Source of the DNA: CAWBCI01 sp963787195
Lineage (GTDB): Bacteria; Bacteroidota; Bacteroidia; Bacteroidales; JAGOPY01
Direction: 5' to 3'
Length of the DNA: 64,000 nt
Assembly: GCA_963787195.1 (NCBI GenBank)
Contig: CAWBCI010000026.1
Span: 124,001-188,000, forward strand
Positions within the stretch are counted from its first letter, which is position 1. Each line of letters opens with the position of its first letter. The position numbers were made by a program, and so were the translations under genes. The notes beneath the pieces were generated by a model that saw only the letters and a program-made list of their open reading frames with translations, made no database searches and was not told where the DNA came from. Shown here one piece after another: positions 52,221 through 60,471 of this stretch.

Positions 52221-54461
52221 TTAAGAATTACTATTCCTATTTTTAGATTTAATTTTATTAAGACTGATGAGTAAAGCCGGGAGTAATGTAAGTGCAGCAG
52301 CGCCTGAGCCAAACATGGTCACAGCCACCAATAATCCAAATCGTTGCAGAGGGACCAGGCTGGAAAATATCAACACCAGGAATCCCAATGCCACCGAGAG
52401 CACATTGATGCTAATGGATTTACCGCTGAGAGTGAGTGCATCACTTATTGCGCCCTCAATATCTTTACCCTGTTTCATTTCATGATCAATATGTGTAATC
52501 ATATGGATAGCATAGTCAACGCCAATACCTATGGAAACGCTTCCTACAAGGACTGTTGCGATATCGAGAGGAATACCGGTGAGGCCCATGAAGCCGAACA
52601 ATATTACCAGGGTTGCCAATATTGGGACAATGGCATTTACTCCGCGCCTGAATGATTTCAAAATAAGGGCAACAAGCAAAAAGACCAGCAGTGTTGCATA
52701 TGCAAGCGACTGCATCTGGCTGTTCAAAAGACTTTGGTCTATCCGGATATAAAGCGATGGGAAACCGGTAAAGCTGATTTTGTAATCAGGGCTTTGGTGA
52801 TGATCAATATAATCCTGCATTTCCCTGGTAAAATTTTTCATCACATCCAGGTCACCCGATTTAAAAGTGGCATTAATCAATCCTTCCTTTAAATCGAAAC
52901 TCACGAGCTGATCCATTACATCCTGTCCATCCAGCAAAAACCATAGCTGTTCGATCTTGGCCTTTTCGTCCGGGATGACTTTCCCTTCACCCATCACATC
53001 ATTCATTTCCTCAATCAGGTCAGCAACTGACTGTGCATTGGTCACATCTTTGGACTTTTTCATGAAATCCGCGACATCAAGCATTGCATTTAACACTTCC
53101 GGGTTTTGCATATCACCTTTCACAACAACATAAACCGGCATAGTTCCCCCAAACTTTTCCCGGAATATTTTTTCTGAAATATGGATCGGATCGTCTTTTT
53201 TGAAGTAATCGATCACATCGACTTTACGCTGAACACGGAAAATGCCGCCGATTGCCACTATAATTATGAGGGCCCATACCACCAACACTCTCCTGGGATG
53301 ATGAAAGACCAGGTTTTTAATACCGCTCAGGGGCTTTTCAAGAAAGAAGCGCCGGGGATGACTGTCTCCATTATTTTGGGGGGGTTTTTCAGGCATGACA
53401 GCCATCAGTGCCGGTGCGAATGTAAGGCTCAATATCAGGGCAAATGCCACCCCTATAGCCATGAAGATACCAAAGGTACTGATCATGGTCAGGTAGGATC
53501 CGAAAATAAAGGAGATGAATCCTGCCATGGTAGTGACTGCCGCCAGGGATACCGGGACCATGATATAGGAGAGGGATTTGGCAAAGGGTTCAGGCCCGTT
53601 GAGTCGATTTATAACATGGATCGTATAAGCGCTTCCGACTGCCAGGAGGATCACTGGGATTACATCCGAGATAATTGAAATTTTGATCCCCAAAGCCCCC
53701 ATCAGGCCGATAGTCCATATAATGCTGATGAGGACTGTAAGGAGTGGGAGAATTACCCCCCGCCAGGATCTGAAGCTCAGGAAGAGTATGATGATTATCA
53801 CCAGAGCAGCCAGCGGGCCAAGGAATATTAAGTCGCTCATGATGATTTCACCAAGACTTTCCATGGAAAAAGGCATCCCGCCGTAATACACTTTTTCATC
53901 CAGGTGCATGGCCTCCACTTTCTGTTTGATGGCTTTAGCCACCTGAATTTTATCCACCCCATCGGAGATTTTCACCATAATGGCAGTGAAAGTGGCATCA
54001 TCTGAAACCAGTGAGCCGCGGTACATATCTTTGGAAAGGGTATAATCCTTTAGTTTCTTAAGTTCTTCGGGAGTTTGGGGAAGATTATATTCATCCACCA
54101 GCTTCCCTATATCAATTCCCCAGTCGCTGCCTTTGATATCGATAATGTTGGTGAGACTGGTAACAGATCCCACTCCAGGCAAATATTGCAGGGAATCCGT
54201 GATCTGTCTGACATCTTCAAGAGTTTTCAGGTTGAAAACATCCGCTGCTTCAAGCCCTATCACCCCAATATAATTTCCGCCATATTTATCCCCTACTTCC
54301 CTGAAAAGTTGCGCTTTCGGATCGTCTGCCGGGAGATAATCGAAAACATCCGGATCTACTTTCAGATCTTTCAGAAAATAAGCCATGAATACTGTCAGCA
54401 AGGCGGTGAAAATGATGATCCAGATTCTTTTGTTTATTATCCAGTCTGCGAGATGTTTCAT
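52221..54461 (-). CDS. MMPL/RND family transporter
   Basis: A 746-residue inner-membrane exporter. An N-terminal TM (about 12-30) is followed by a periplasmic loop (LKVDPDVFDYLPADDP), a TM bundle with GVILPLLTVLISIIW, a second TM set after a periplasmic domain (about 400-560), and a C-terminal bundle with IGVDYAIHMITHI. Two MMPL/sterol-sensing-like domains are therefore visible. First gene of the operon with the LolA-like and porin-like proteins; substrate probably hydrophobic, by context only. Confidence 0.9.
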   Translation of the reverse strand: MKHLADWIINKRIWIIIFTALLTVFMAYFLKDLKVDPDVFDYLPADDPKAQLFREVGDKYGGNYIGVIGLEAADVFNLKTLEDVRQITDSLQYLPGVGSVTSLTNIIDIKGSDWGIDIGKLVDEYNLPQTPEELKKLKDYTLSKDMYRGSLVSDDATFTAIMVKISDGVDKIQVAKAIKQKVEAMHLDEKVYYGGMPFSMESLGEIIMSDLIFLGPLAALVIIIILFLSFRSWRGVILPLLTVLISIIWTIGLMGALGIKISIISDVIPVILLAVGSAYTIHVINRLNGPEPFAKSLSYIMVPVSLAAVTTMAGFISFIFGSYLTMISTFGIFMAIGVAFALILSLTFAPALMAVMPEKPPQNNGDSHPRRFFLEKPLSGIKNLVFHHPRRVLVVWALIIIVAIGGIFRVQRKVDVIDYFKKDDPIHISEKIFREKFGGTMPVYVVVKGDMQNPEVLNAMLDVADFMKKSKDVTNAQSVADLIEEMNDVMGEGKVIPDEKAKIEQLWFLLDGQDVMDQLVSFDLKEGLINATFKSGDLDVMKNFTREMQDYIDHHQSPDYKISFTGFPSLYIRIDQSLLNSQMQSLAYATLLVFLLVALILKSFRRGVNAIVPILATLVILFGFMGLTGIPLDIATVLVGSVSIGIGVDYAIHMITHIDHEMKQGKDIEGAISDALTLSGKSISINVLSVALGFLVLIFSSLVPLQRFGLLVAVTMFGSGAAALTLLPALLISLNKIKSKNRNSNS

Positions 54462-54646
54462 TAAATATTATTTTGACTTATTATGTTTTATAGTCAAAGA
54501 TGGATTTAAAAAAAATACCTACTTTACTTAGTTCCAATGAAAAAAAGTTCCGGATAAGTACTTTTCATGACTATTTTAGCCTCATCGTTCATCTTTTATA
54601 ATTTCAATTCCAAAAAATGATCATTCAAAAATATAATATGATGTAT

Positions 54647-54679
54647 TTGACCAATTACGTTTTTTGGTCAACAAATGTA
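54647..54679 (-). promoter_or_regulatory. Promoter and operator candidate of the RND operon
   Basis: The -7 box TACATTTG (54672-54679, minus strand) is followed directly by an 8-bp perfect inverted repeat TTGACCAA/TTGGTCAA (54647-54654 and 54664-54671, 9-bp spacer), which would cover the transcription start. This is a classic repressor-operator position. No regulator gene is adjacent. The 5' UTR would be about 200 nt. Confidence 0.55.
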
Positions 54680-54919
54680 CATTAAATTATAAATAATCCG
54701 GTTTTTTTTAAGAAATTTTTAATGATTTTTAAAATAATGAAAGGAAATTCCAAATGACAAATCCCAAAAAACAAACAAATCCCAAAAACCAAATTCCAAA
54801 GAAATTCTTTGTAAAAGCTCGGAGCTTTTAGGCCTTCGTGGCTGAATTATTTGCCTGCTAATTCCATTGTTTTAGCCACAGTGACTCCAAGGCACTAAAA
54901 AAACACCAAATATTCAGTA

Positions 54920-55000
54920 TACCATTAACCATTAACCAATAACCATTAACCAATAACCATTAACCAATAACCATTATCCAATAACCATTAACCATTAATA
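54920..55000. repeat. Tandem 14-bp AACCATTAACCAAT repeat
   Basis: About five to six imperfect head-to-tail copies without unique spacers, so not a CRISPR. Located 65-150 bp upstream of the dnaG start. Confidence 0.75.
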
Positions 55001-55038
55001 ATTATCCTATTTAAAGTACCACCCTTTTATCCGAATAT

Positions 55039-55046
55039 TATCTTTG
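55039..55046 (+). promoter_or_regulatory. -7 promoter box of dnaG
   Basis: TATCTTTG matches TAnnTTTG, 20 nt upstream of the TTG start at 55067. Confidence 0.5.
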
Positions 55047-55066
55047 TACAAAACTTTGCATATAAA

Positions 55067-57013
55067 TTGATCAGCAGGCAAACCATAGCGAACATACTTG
55101 AGACGGCCCGGATTGAGGAGGTCATCGGGGAATTTGTAAAACTCAAAAAGAGCGGGCAGAATTACAAAGGCCTGAGTCCCTTTACTGATGAGAAAACCCC
55201 TTCATTCGTGGTATCGCCTGCAAAAAGCATTTTCAAATGCTTTAGTTCCGGGAAAGGGGGGAATGTTGTGAATTTCCTGATGGAACACGAACATCTTAAT
55301 TATCCCGAAGCCCTCAAATGGCTGGCAAAAAAATATAACATTCTGATAGAAGAGGATCAGGCGAGTCCGGAGGACACTCAGGCCCAGAGTGAAAGGGAGA
55401 GTTTGTTCCAGGTATCGGCTTTCGCCCAGAAATACTTTTCTGAACAATTATTTGAGACTGAAAAAGGGAAAGCTATCGGATTGCAGTATTTCAAGGGTCG
55501 GGACATGAGTATGGAAACTATCAAAAAGTTCCAGCTTGGCTATAGTCCTGATGAGTGGGATGCTTTCACAAAATATGCCCTGGACCAGGGTTATAATAAG
55601 GATTATTTAGAGAAGACCGGGCTCAGTATTGTCAAGGAAAGCAGGGCCTATGACCGTTTCCGGGGAAGGGTAATTTTCCCCATCCACAATATTTCGGGCC
55701 GGGTGCTTGGATTCGGTGGAAGAACGCTTTTAAGCGATGCGAACATCCCCAAATATGTCAATTCGCCCGAGTCGGAGATATATAATAAAAGCCAGATCCT
55801 GTATGGCTTATATTTTGCCAAGAATGCCATCATCAGGCTGGATAGCTGCTTACTCGTGGAAGGTTATACCGATGTGATCTCCCTGCAACAGGCGGGGATT
55901 GAAAACGTAGTAGCTTCATCCGGGACTTCCCTCACAACCGAACAGATCAAGCTCATCCGCAGGTACACCAACAATATCACAATTTTGTATGACGGCGACC
56001 CGGCAGGTATCAAAGCTTCTTTCCGGGGCATTGATATGGTGCTGGAGGAAGGAATGAATGTCAGGATAGTGCTGCTGCCGGATAATGAGGATCCCGATTC
56101 TTTTGCACGGAAACACCGCAGGACGGAAGTAGAAGAATTCATCAGCCGGGAAGCCCGGGATTTTATCCGCTTTAAAACCAGTTTGCTCTTGGATGAGGCA
56201 TCGGATGACCCGATCAAGAGGGCTGGCCTCATAAAGGAGATAGTCGGGAGCATTGCTTTGATTCCCGATGGAATATACCGTTCAGTTTATATACGTGAAT
56301 GTTCAGCCCTTATGGATATGGCAGAACAGACCCTTATCAATGAACTGAACAAGGTCCTGCGACAAAAAAGCCGGAAAAAATCTGATCCTGTGCAGTCGAT
56401 GCCGGAGCAGGATTTAACAGAATCCACTGCCCCTGAACAAACTGTAACGGATGTTGCGAATATAGATTATCAGGAAAAGGCCCTTATAAGGATCATGATG
56501 ATGTATGCTAACAATGATTTGGTATTCATAGTTAAACCCGAAGAGGGGCCTGCTGAAGAGCATCGGATCAGCGTTGCAGCCTATCTTTTGGAGGAGATCC
56601 GTAATGATGGGATCACTTTCCGGAACCCGGTTTATCAGAAAATATTTGATGAGTTTGCTGTTATTTTGGATAAAGGGGAAAGTCCTGACGAACATTTCTT
56701 TGTCAGACATCAGGATGATGAAGTGGTGAAAGCTGCCATGGATCTTTTATTGAGCCGTTATGAACTGAGCGAAAACTGGCTCAAAAATAAAATTCCAGTC
56801 ACTACTGAAGTGGATATACTACAGCAGACTGTAGAACATACCTTACTGGCATTCAAAGCCAGGACCATTGACAGGATGATCCTTGAATTGCAGAAGGAAT
56901 TGAAGGTATCCCAATCAGATGAAGACATGATGATATCCTTATCCAGGATGAAGGAATTGAAGGAGATCAGTAAGAAGATCAATGCTGAATTGGGAAGAGT
57001 GATAATCAGGTAA
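55067..57013 (+). CDS. dnaG: DNA primase DnaG with degenerate zinc finger
   Basis: Makes RNA primers at the replication fork. The 648-residue protein starts with TTG (no in-frame ATG precedes MISRQTI). In the N-terminal zinc-binding domain the usual Cys/His/Cys/Cys ligands read Ser37, Thr40, Cys58 and Ser61 (GLSPFTDEKTPSF, KCFSSGKGG), so zinc is probably not bound. The TOPRIM core is intact (LLVEGYTDVISL, LYDGDPAGI). A C-terminal helicase-binding region follows. Confidence 0.94.
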   Translation: MISRQTIANILETARIEEVIGEFVKLKKSGQNYKGLSPFTDEKTPSFVVSPAKSIFKCFSSGKGGNVVNFLMEHEHLNYPEALKWLAKKYNILIEEDQASPEDTQAQSERESLFQVSAFAQKYFSEQLFETEKGKAIGLQYFKGRDMSMETIKKFQLGYSPDEWDAFTKYALDQGYNKDYLEKTGLSIVKESRAYDRFRGRVIFPIHNISGRVLGFGGRTLLSDANIPKYVNSPESEIYNKSQILYGLYFAKNAIIRLDSCLLVEGYTDVISLQQAGIENVVASSGTSLTTEQIKLIRRYTNNITILYDGDPAGIKASFRGIDMVLEEGMNVRIVLLPDNEDPDSFARKHRRTEVEEFISREARDFIRFKTSLLLDEASDDPIKRAGLIKEIVGSIALIPDGIYRSVYIRECSALMDMAEQTLINELNKVLRQKSRKKSDPVQSMPEQDLTESTAPEQTVTDVANIDYQEKALIRIMMMYANNDLVFIVKPEEGPAEEHRISVAAYLLEEIRNDGITFRNPVYQKIFDEFAVILDKGESPDEHFFVRHQDDEVVKAAMDLLLSRYELSENWLKNKIPVTTEVDILQQTVEHTLLAFKARTIDRMILELQKELKVSQSDEDMMISLSRMKELKEISKKINAELGRVIIR

Positions 57014-57063
57014 TTATCGCTTTCATTACGCTGATAATTTAAACAATAATGTACTAAAACATA

Positions 57064-57092
57064 ACGAGGACCGAACTTGTTCAGTAAGGTCC
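57064..57092 (-). terminator. Terminator-like stem of the candidate ncRNA
   Basis: Perfect 8-bp arms CGAGGACC/GGTCCTCG with a 13-nt interior that can form a further GAAC/GTTC pair. A short T-rich stretch (TTATGTTTT) follows on the minus strand. It could also act on dnaG transcripts from the other side. Confidence 0.6.
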
Positions 57093-57416
57093 TCGTTCAC
57101 TTTCGGTTGCCGAAGCTTCCGTTTTGTGTCAGGTTACTGTTATTATGGCTAATCCTTTTGAATCTGGTTCCTCGCGGTCCCTTCTCTCCGGATCGGGGTT
57201 CGGACCTACGCTACCTTGCGGTTTTGTTTCGCCTTACCTCAACTCTCCCCGGCCTATCTGTTTTTGCTTTGCCTTTCAGCGCTGCTCAGACTCCCTCTCC
57301 TTGATCCGCCACAGGGGCTCACTTGGTTCGGGTGGGTTTTGTCGCTGTCTCGTCATTTCTGGCTTAACGTTGACGCCTTCCCGCCGGCTTGAGCCAGTCT
57401 TTTATCGCTGGCCTGA
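57064..57416 (-). ncRNA. Candidate structured non-coding RNA
   Basis: A stretch of about 350 nt, markedly more GC-rich than its A+T-rich flanks, with no credible coding frame. On the minus strand it has its own promoter (TTG, 21-nt spacer, TATATTTG at 57422-57429). Several local stems are visible: GCCAG/CTGGC, CGTCA/TGACG, GGTCC/GGACC, CTTCGG/CCGAAAG. It ends at a terminator-like stem CGAGGACC/GGTCCTCG (57064-57092). It did not match RNase P, tmRNA, 6S or SRP RNA consensus motifs that could be recalled. Class unknown. Confidence 0.55.
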
Positions 57417-57421
57417 TGAAT

Positions 57422-57453
57422 CAAATATACATCAAAAAATTCCCTCAAATCAA
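57422..57453 (-). promoter_or_regulatory. Promoter of the candidate ncRNA
   Basis: On the minus strand a TTG (57451-57453) is separated by 21 nt from TATATTTG (57422-57429), a full match to the Bacteroidota promoter layout. Predicted start near 57416. Confidence 0.65.
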
Positions 57454-57493
57454 GTTTTTTGGCCTATAACTACACACAATGTATTCACCAACG

Positions 57494-57513
57494 TTATTAA
57501 CAATTGTTAATAA
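57494..57513. promoter_or_regulatory. 20-bp perfect palindrome
   Basis: TTATTAACAATTGTTAATAA reads the same on both strands with no spacer. It lies between the divergent promoters of the ncRNA and the cyclase-like gene, so it could be a shared operator. Confidence 0.6.
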
Positions 57514-57614
57514 GTATGTGGCTTGCATGTGAATTTCTATTTTATTGATTTTTAATTATTTAATTGGATGGGGGCATGGCCCAAAAATACGATTCACCTA
57601 TATCAACAATTCTC

Positions 57615-57622
57615 TATATTTG
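57615..57622 (+). promoter_or_regulatory. -7 promoter box of the cyclase-like gene
   Basis: TATATTTG matches TAnnTTTG, 17 nt upstream of the ATG at 57640. It argues against an in-frame upstream start at 57568. Confidence 0.55.
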
Positions 57623-57639
57623 TAATTCAATTAAATAAC

Positions 57640-58572
57640 ATGGAAAGAAAGGTAAAAACATTCACCCTCGAAGAACTTTTAAAGGTTCTTAGGGAGTATG
57701 ATACGGAATCCACTTTTGAAAAAGTCAATATTATTCCGCACAGCGATGACCTGTACGCGGCCATTGATGAATTTATAGATGTCAAATCCTTTAAAAAAGT
57801 ATCAGTCCTGGGAATCGATATTTACCGTTATGGTTTTTACAAACATACCGAGCAGGTACTGATCCCACCGCTCTTCAAGATATTGTATGACAAAGCTATC
57901 CGCCTCTGTCTTGAAAACAACCAGTTTGTTTTTCAGAAGTATACTAAAGAAAGGATAGAAAAAGCATTTATCAGCACAGGCGACGGTGGATTTATAATAT
58001 TCGACACCCCCTTACACGCCCTCTTTTTCGCAATAAATTTTGAAGTGGTTGTGAGGGCTTATAATTCCTACCATCTATTCCCGAAACTGAGGAATATTAT
58101 TGGGAGCATCAGCTTGCGCTACGCCATTACATATGACAGCATTTTCAATTTTGAATCAAACTATTTCGGGAGTGCTATCATAAATAATGCCCGTATTCTG
58201 GGTAGGGATACCTTGAATCGTTGCCTGATTGATCAGCAAACCTACGATTGGTTCCTGATTAATATTGACGGAATAGAAAATCTTCAGATACTCAGCATCC
58301 GGAATATTGCCAATATCTATCATTTTCTTGATTATGACAAAAGCCTTATCCGAAACGGTCAAAATGAGATCATTGACTCAAGGATTTCCAGGTATTCAGG
58401 AATTATTAATTCGGACATTCTGAAAATCGGGCAGATACAGGCTAAGGAGTCGGTAATAAATATTTTCAACCTGCATATACAAGCTTCAATGCGTATTTAT
58501 TCAGACAAGAATAAAGATATGAAACGAACCATTACAGTCAGCCTCGGAAACCTGAACACAAGTGGTATTTAG
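57640..58572 (+). CDS. Class III nucleotidyl-cyclase-like protein
   Basis: A 310-residue cytoplasmic protein. The central part (about residues 53-230) resembles class III nucleotidyl cyclases: a metal-binding Asp60 in VLGIDIYRYG, a second Asp115 in STGDGGFIIF, IGSISLRYAITYD, and YFGSAIINNARILG with Asn and Arg near the transition-state-stabilising positions. Spacing differs from canonical cyclases, so it may be a divergent or inactive member. No sensor or effector domain is attached. The ATG at 57640 follows a promoter box. The 3' end overlaps the next gene by 4 bp. Confidence 0.65.
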   Translation: MERKVKTFTLEELLKVLREYDTESTFEKVNIIPHSDDLYAAIDEFIDVKSFKKVSVLGIDIYRYGFYKHTEQVLIPPLFKILYDKAIRLCLENNQFVFQKYTKERIEKAFISTGDGGFIIFDTPLHALFFAINFEVVVRAYNSYHLFPKLRNIIGSISLRYAITYDSIFNFESNYFGSAIINNARILGRDTLNRCLIDQQTYDWFLINIDGIENLQILSIRNIANIYHFLDYDKSLIRNGQNEIIDSRISRYSGIINSDILKIGQIQAKESVINIFNLHIQASMRIYSDKNKDMKRTITVSLGNLNTSGI

Positions 58573-60422
58573 CCGGCCTTGCTGAAGACCAGTCTGCGGA
58601 GTTGCTGATTTTCCCATGCATGGATCAGTTCCAGCAAGAGAGGATAGTCGGCTGGTTCGATCACATCTTTGGAAAGATAGAGATAACGGTTCACTGTCAA
58701 ATTCTGATCTTTTTGCTTAAAACCAATAAAAACCGATCCAACATTATTTTTGAATTCAATATTGGTAATAGGATTGACCAAAGAATATCCATGTGGCATT
58801 CCAATAGTGAACTCGTAGGATTCCTCGATTGAGATCGGAAGCTTCAATGGCAGGTCGCGCTTTTCACTGAGCATCCCCGGGTTCCAGTCGTCAGTTCCGT
58901 TTGAGCAATAGGGTAATTCAAGGAAAATAAATTCATCCTTGCCCTTCATCTCTCCCTTACCTTTAAAATTAAATGAAGTAGTGGATTGTTGTTGTGTAAG
59001 TTTATTTATTTCAAAGGAAGTCACATTCCCAGCGTTTAATCCACCCGTGAGAAGGTTTTTAATCGCTGAAGCATTTTGTTTCAACTTAAAATAGGGATTT
59101 TTATAGCCTTTCAGCTCCAGTGTCAAGTTACCGTTCAAATCAGCACTGTCGCTTATATTAATGGTTCCTGAAAGTCTGATTATATTGGGCTCCGGCTTTT
59201 CCTCAAAAGTTCTGACACTTTCAGCAGCTGCATTCAGCTCTACAATTTTATCATCTCCCAGATTATAAATATAATTCTGTTCATTCATGCGGGTGACCGA
59301 CAAGTAAAGTCTTCCAAGTTTTTTGGGATTTACCTGAACAAGAAAGCCGCGAATAGCGAGAAGATCCCCAAGTGATTTGTCATAATAATTTTTAGGGATG
59401 AGGGCTACAGGAAAAGCATTAATATTGGCTTTCAGGAGTAAATCAGAGAACAGGATGGCTTTCTCTATATTAGTACCATATGCACTATTCCATATTTCTA
59501 TGGGAGTCCTTACCCTGAAACCATTGGCAGAGGCGGGTAAACCAACATATCGAAGATCATTTACCACCAATTTCTGAAGAGCAAAAATAATATCCAGCTC
59601 ATCCTTGTTTTCCTTCTGTATCTCTTCAACTTTTTTACTCATCTCCGGACTGAGCTCATGCTGGAAAGCCGCTTGATGCACGAATGAATAATAAGTTGAG
59701 GCAAAATCTTTAGCCGAGGAGAAAAGAATTAGCGGCTTATTTTCCGGCACCTGATAAGGTTCATGTGAATTTGCTTTAAGATCCCTGAAAGTCCAGGTGT
59801 AGGAGGCTTGCCCGGAGGCATCGACAAATTCAGGGGCGGTCCGGTCATTCAGGGTTTTATAAACCAATGTTTTCCCGGACGGTACCCTCACAATGACTTT
59901 CATTTCCTGCACAGGCATAGCTTCCCCTATATATTCCATCCCCATCATTGCAGGGCTAAATGAAGCTGCTGTGTGAATTGTATAATCGAGCGTTATGACT
60001 GCATCTCTTTCAAGCCCGGTATGGGTTATGACCATTTCACGCAAATTATTGTAGGCGGCAGCATCCCGGGCTTTTGACGGAAGGACTTCATTAAAGGCAT
60101 TTCCAGGTGTTTCAACTTTCTTCCCATCAGCCATGGTAGTATAGGCTTGGTTGATAGTCAACTTCTGGTAATCCGGATCAAACTCGACAAAGGTCTCCCC
60201 GTAAAGATGCTGGAAGGAATAAAATGTGAGCAATTTAAGGTCTTTATGAAAATGAAAATCATAGCTTCCGTCTTCATGCAAAATGTATTCTTTAGTGAGA
60301 TTAAGATAAATGGCATCGGTATTCTCTTCCTGAGCATGTATCAGAATGGAAGTAAAACTGAAAAGAATTGTCAGGATGAGTGTTCTGATCATTATCCGGC
60401 TTATATTTCTGAATATTTTCAT
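58569..60422 (-). CDS. DUF3857/transglutaminase-like protein, apparently inactive
   Basis: A 617-residue exported protein. A signal peptide (about 1-30) is followed by a DUF3857 domain (about 50-230) and a transglutaminase-like core. At the position of the nucleophile Cys (CKDKA in relatives) it reads YGTNIEKA, so the catalytic Cys is absent. A C-terminal beta domain follows. It is a tandem paralogue of the next gene upstream (50-bp gap); perhaps a binding or scaffold subunit. Confidence 0.8.
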   Translation of the reverse strand: MKIFRNISRIMIRTLILTILFSFTSILIHAQEENTDAIYLNLTKEYILHEDGSYDFHFHKDLKLLTFYSFQHLYGETFVEFDPDYQKLTINQAYTTMADGKKVETPGNAFNEVLPSKARDAAAYNNLREMVITHTGLERDAVITLDYTIHTAASFSPAMMGMEYIGEAMPVQEMKVIVRVPSGKTLVYKTLNDRTAPEFVDASGQASYTWTFRDLKANSHEPYQVPENKPLILFSSAKDFASTYYSFVHQAAFQHELSPEMSKKVEEIQKENKDELDIIFALQKLVVNDLRYVGLPASANGFRVRTPIEIWNSAYGTNIEKAILFSDLLLKANINAFPVALIPKNYYDKSLGDLLAIRGFLVQVNPKKLGRLYLSVTRMNEQNYIYNLGDDKIVELNAAAESVRTFEEKPEPNIIRLSGTINISDSADLNGNLTLELKGYKNPYFKLKQNASAIKNLLTGGLNAGNVTSFEINKLTQQQSTTSFNFKGKGEMKGKDEFIFLELPYCSNGTDDWNPGMLSEKRDLPLKLPISIEESYEFTIGMPHGYSLVNPITNIEFKNNVGSVFIGFKQKDQNLTVNRYLYLSKDVIEPADYPLLLELIHAWENQQLRRLVFSKAG

Positions 60423-60471
60423 TTTTCTCTGTTTAAATCGATCATTGATTTTTCTTTTTGAAAGACATTCC

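Larger units (their letters stand above)
54462..55066. repeat. Intergenic region with tandem repeats before dnaG
   Basis: No gene seen in 605 bp. It holds the RND promoter/operator, an AATCCCAAAAA-type low-complexity stretch (54760-54800), an AAAAGCTC/GAGCTTTT hairpin (54811-54827), a 14-bp AACCATTAACCAAT tandem repeat (54920-55000), and the dnaG promoter box. Confidence 0.6.

Noticed and set aside
54920..55000. Possible CRISPR array (AACCATTAACCAAT repeats)
   Set aside because: The units are contiguous tandem repeats without unique spacers, and no cas genes are present.
57077..57510. Plus-strand open frames over the GC-rich block (75 and 128 codons)
   Set aside because: They are Ser/Leu/Pro-rich with no domain or signal, have no promoter box, and lie antisense to the structured RNA candidate that has its own promoter and terminator.
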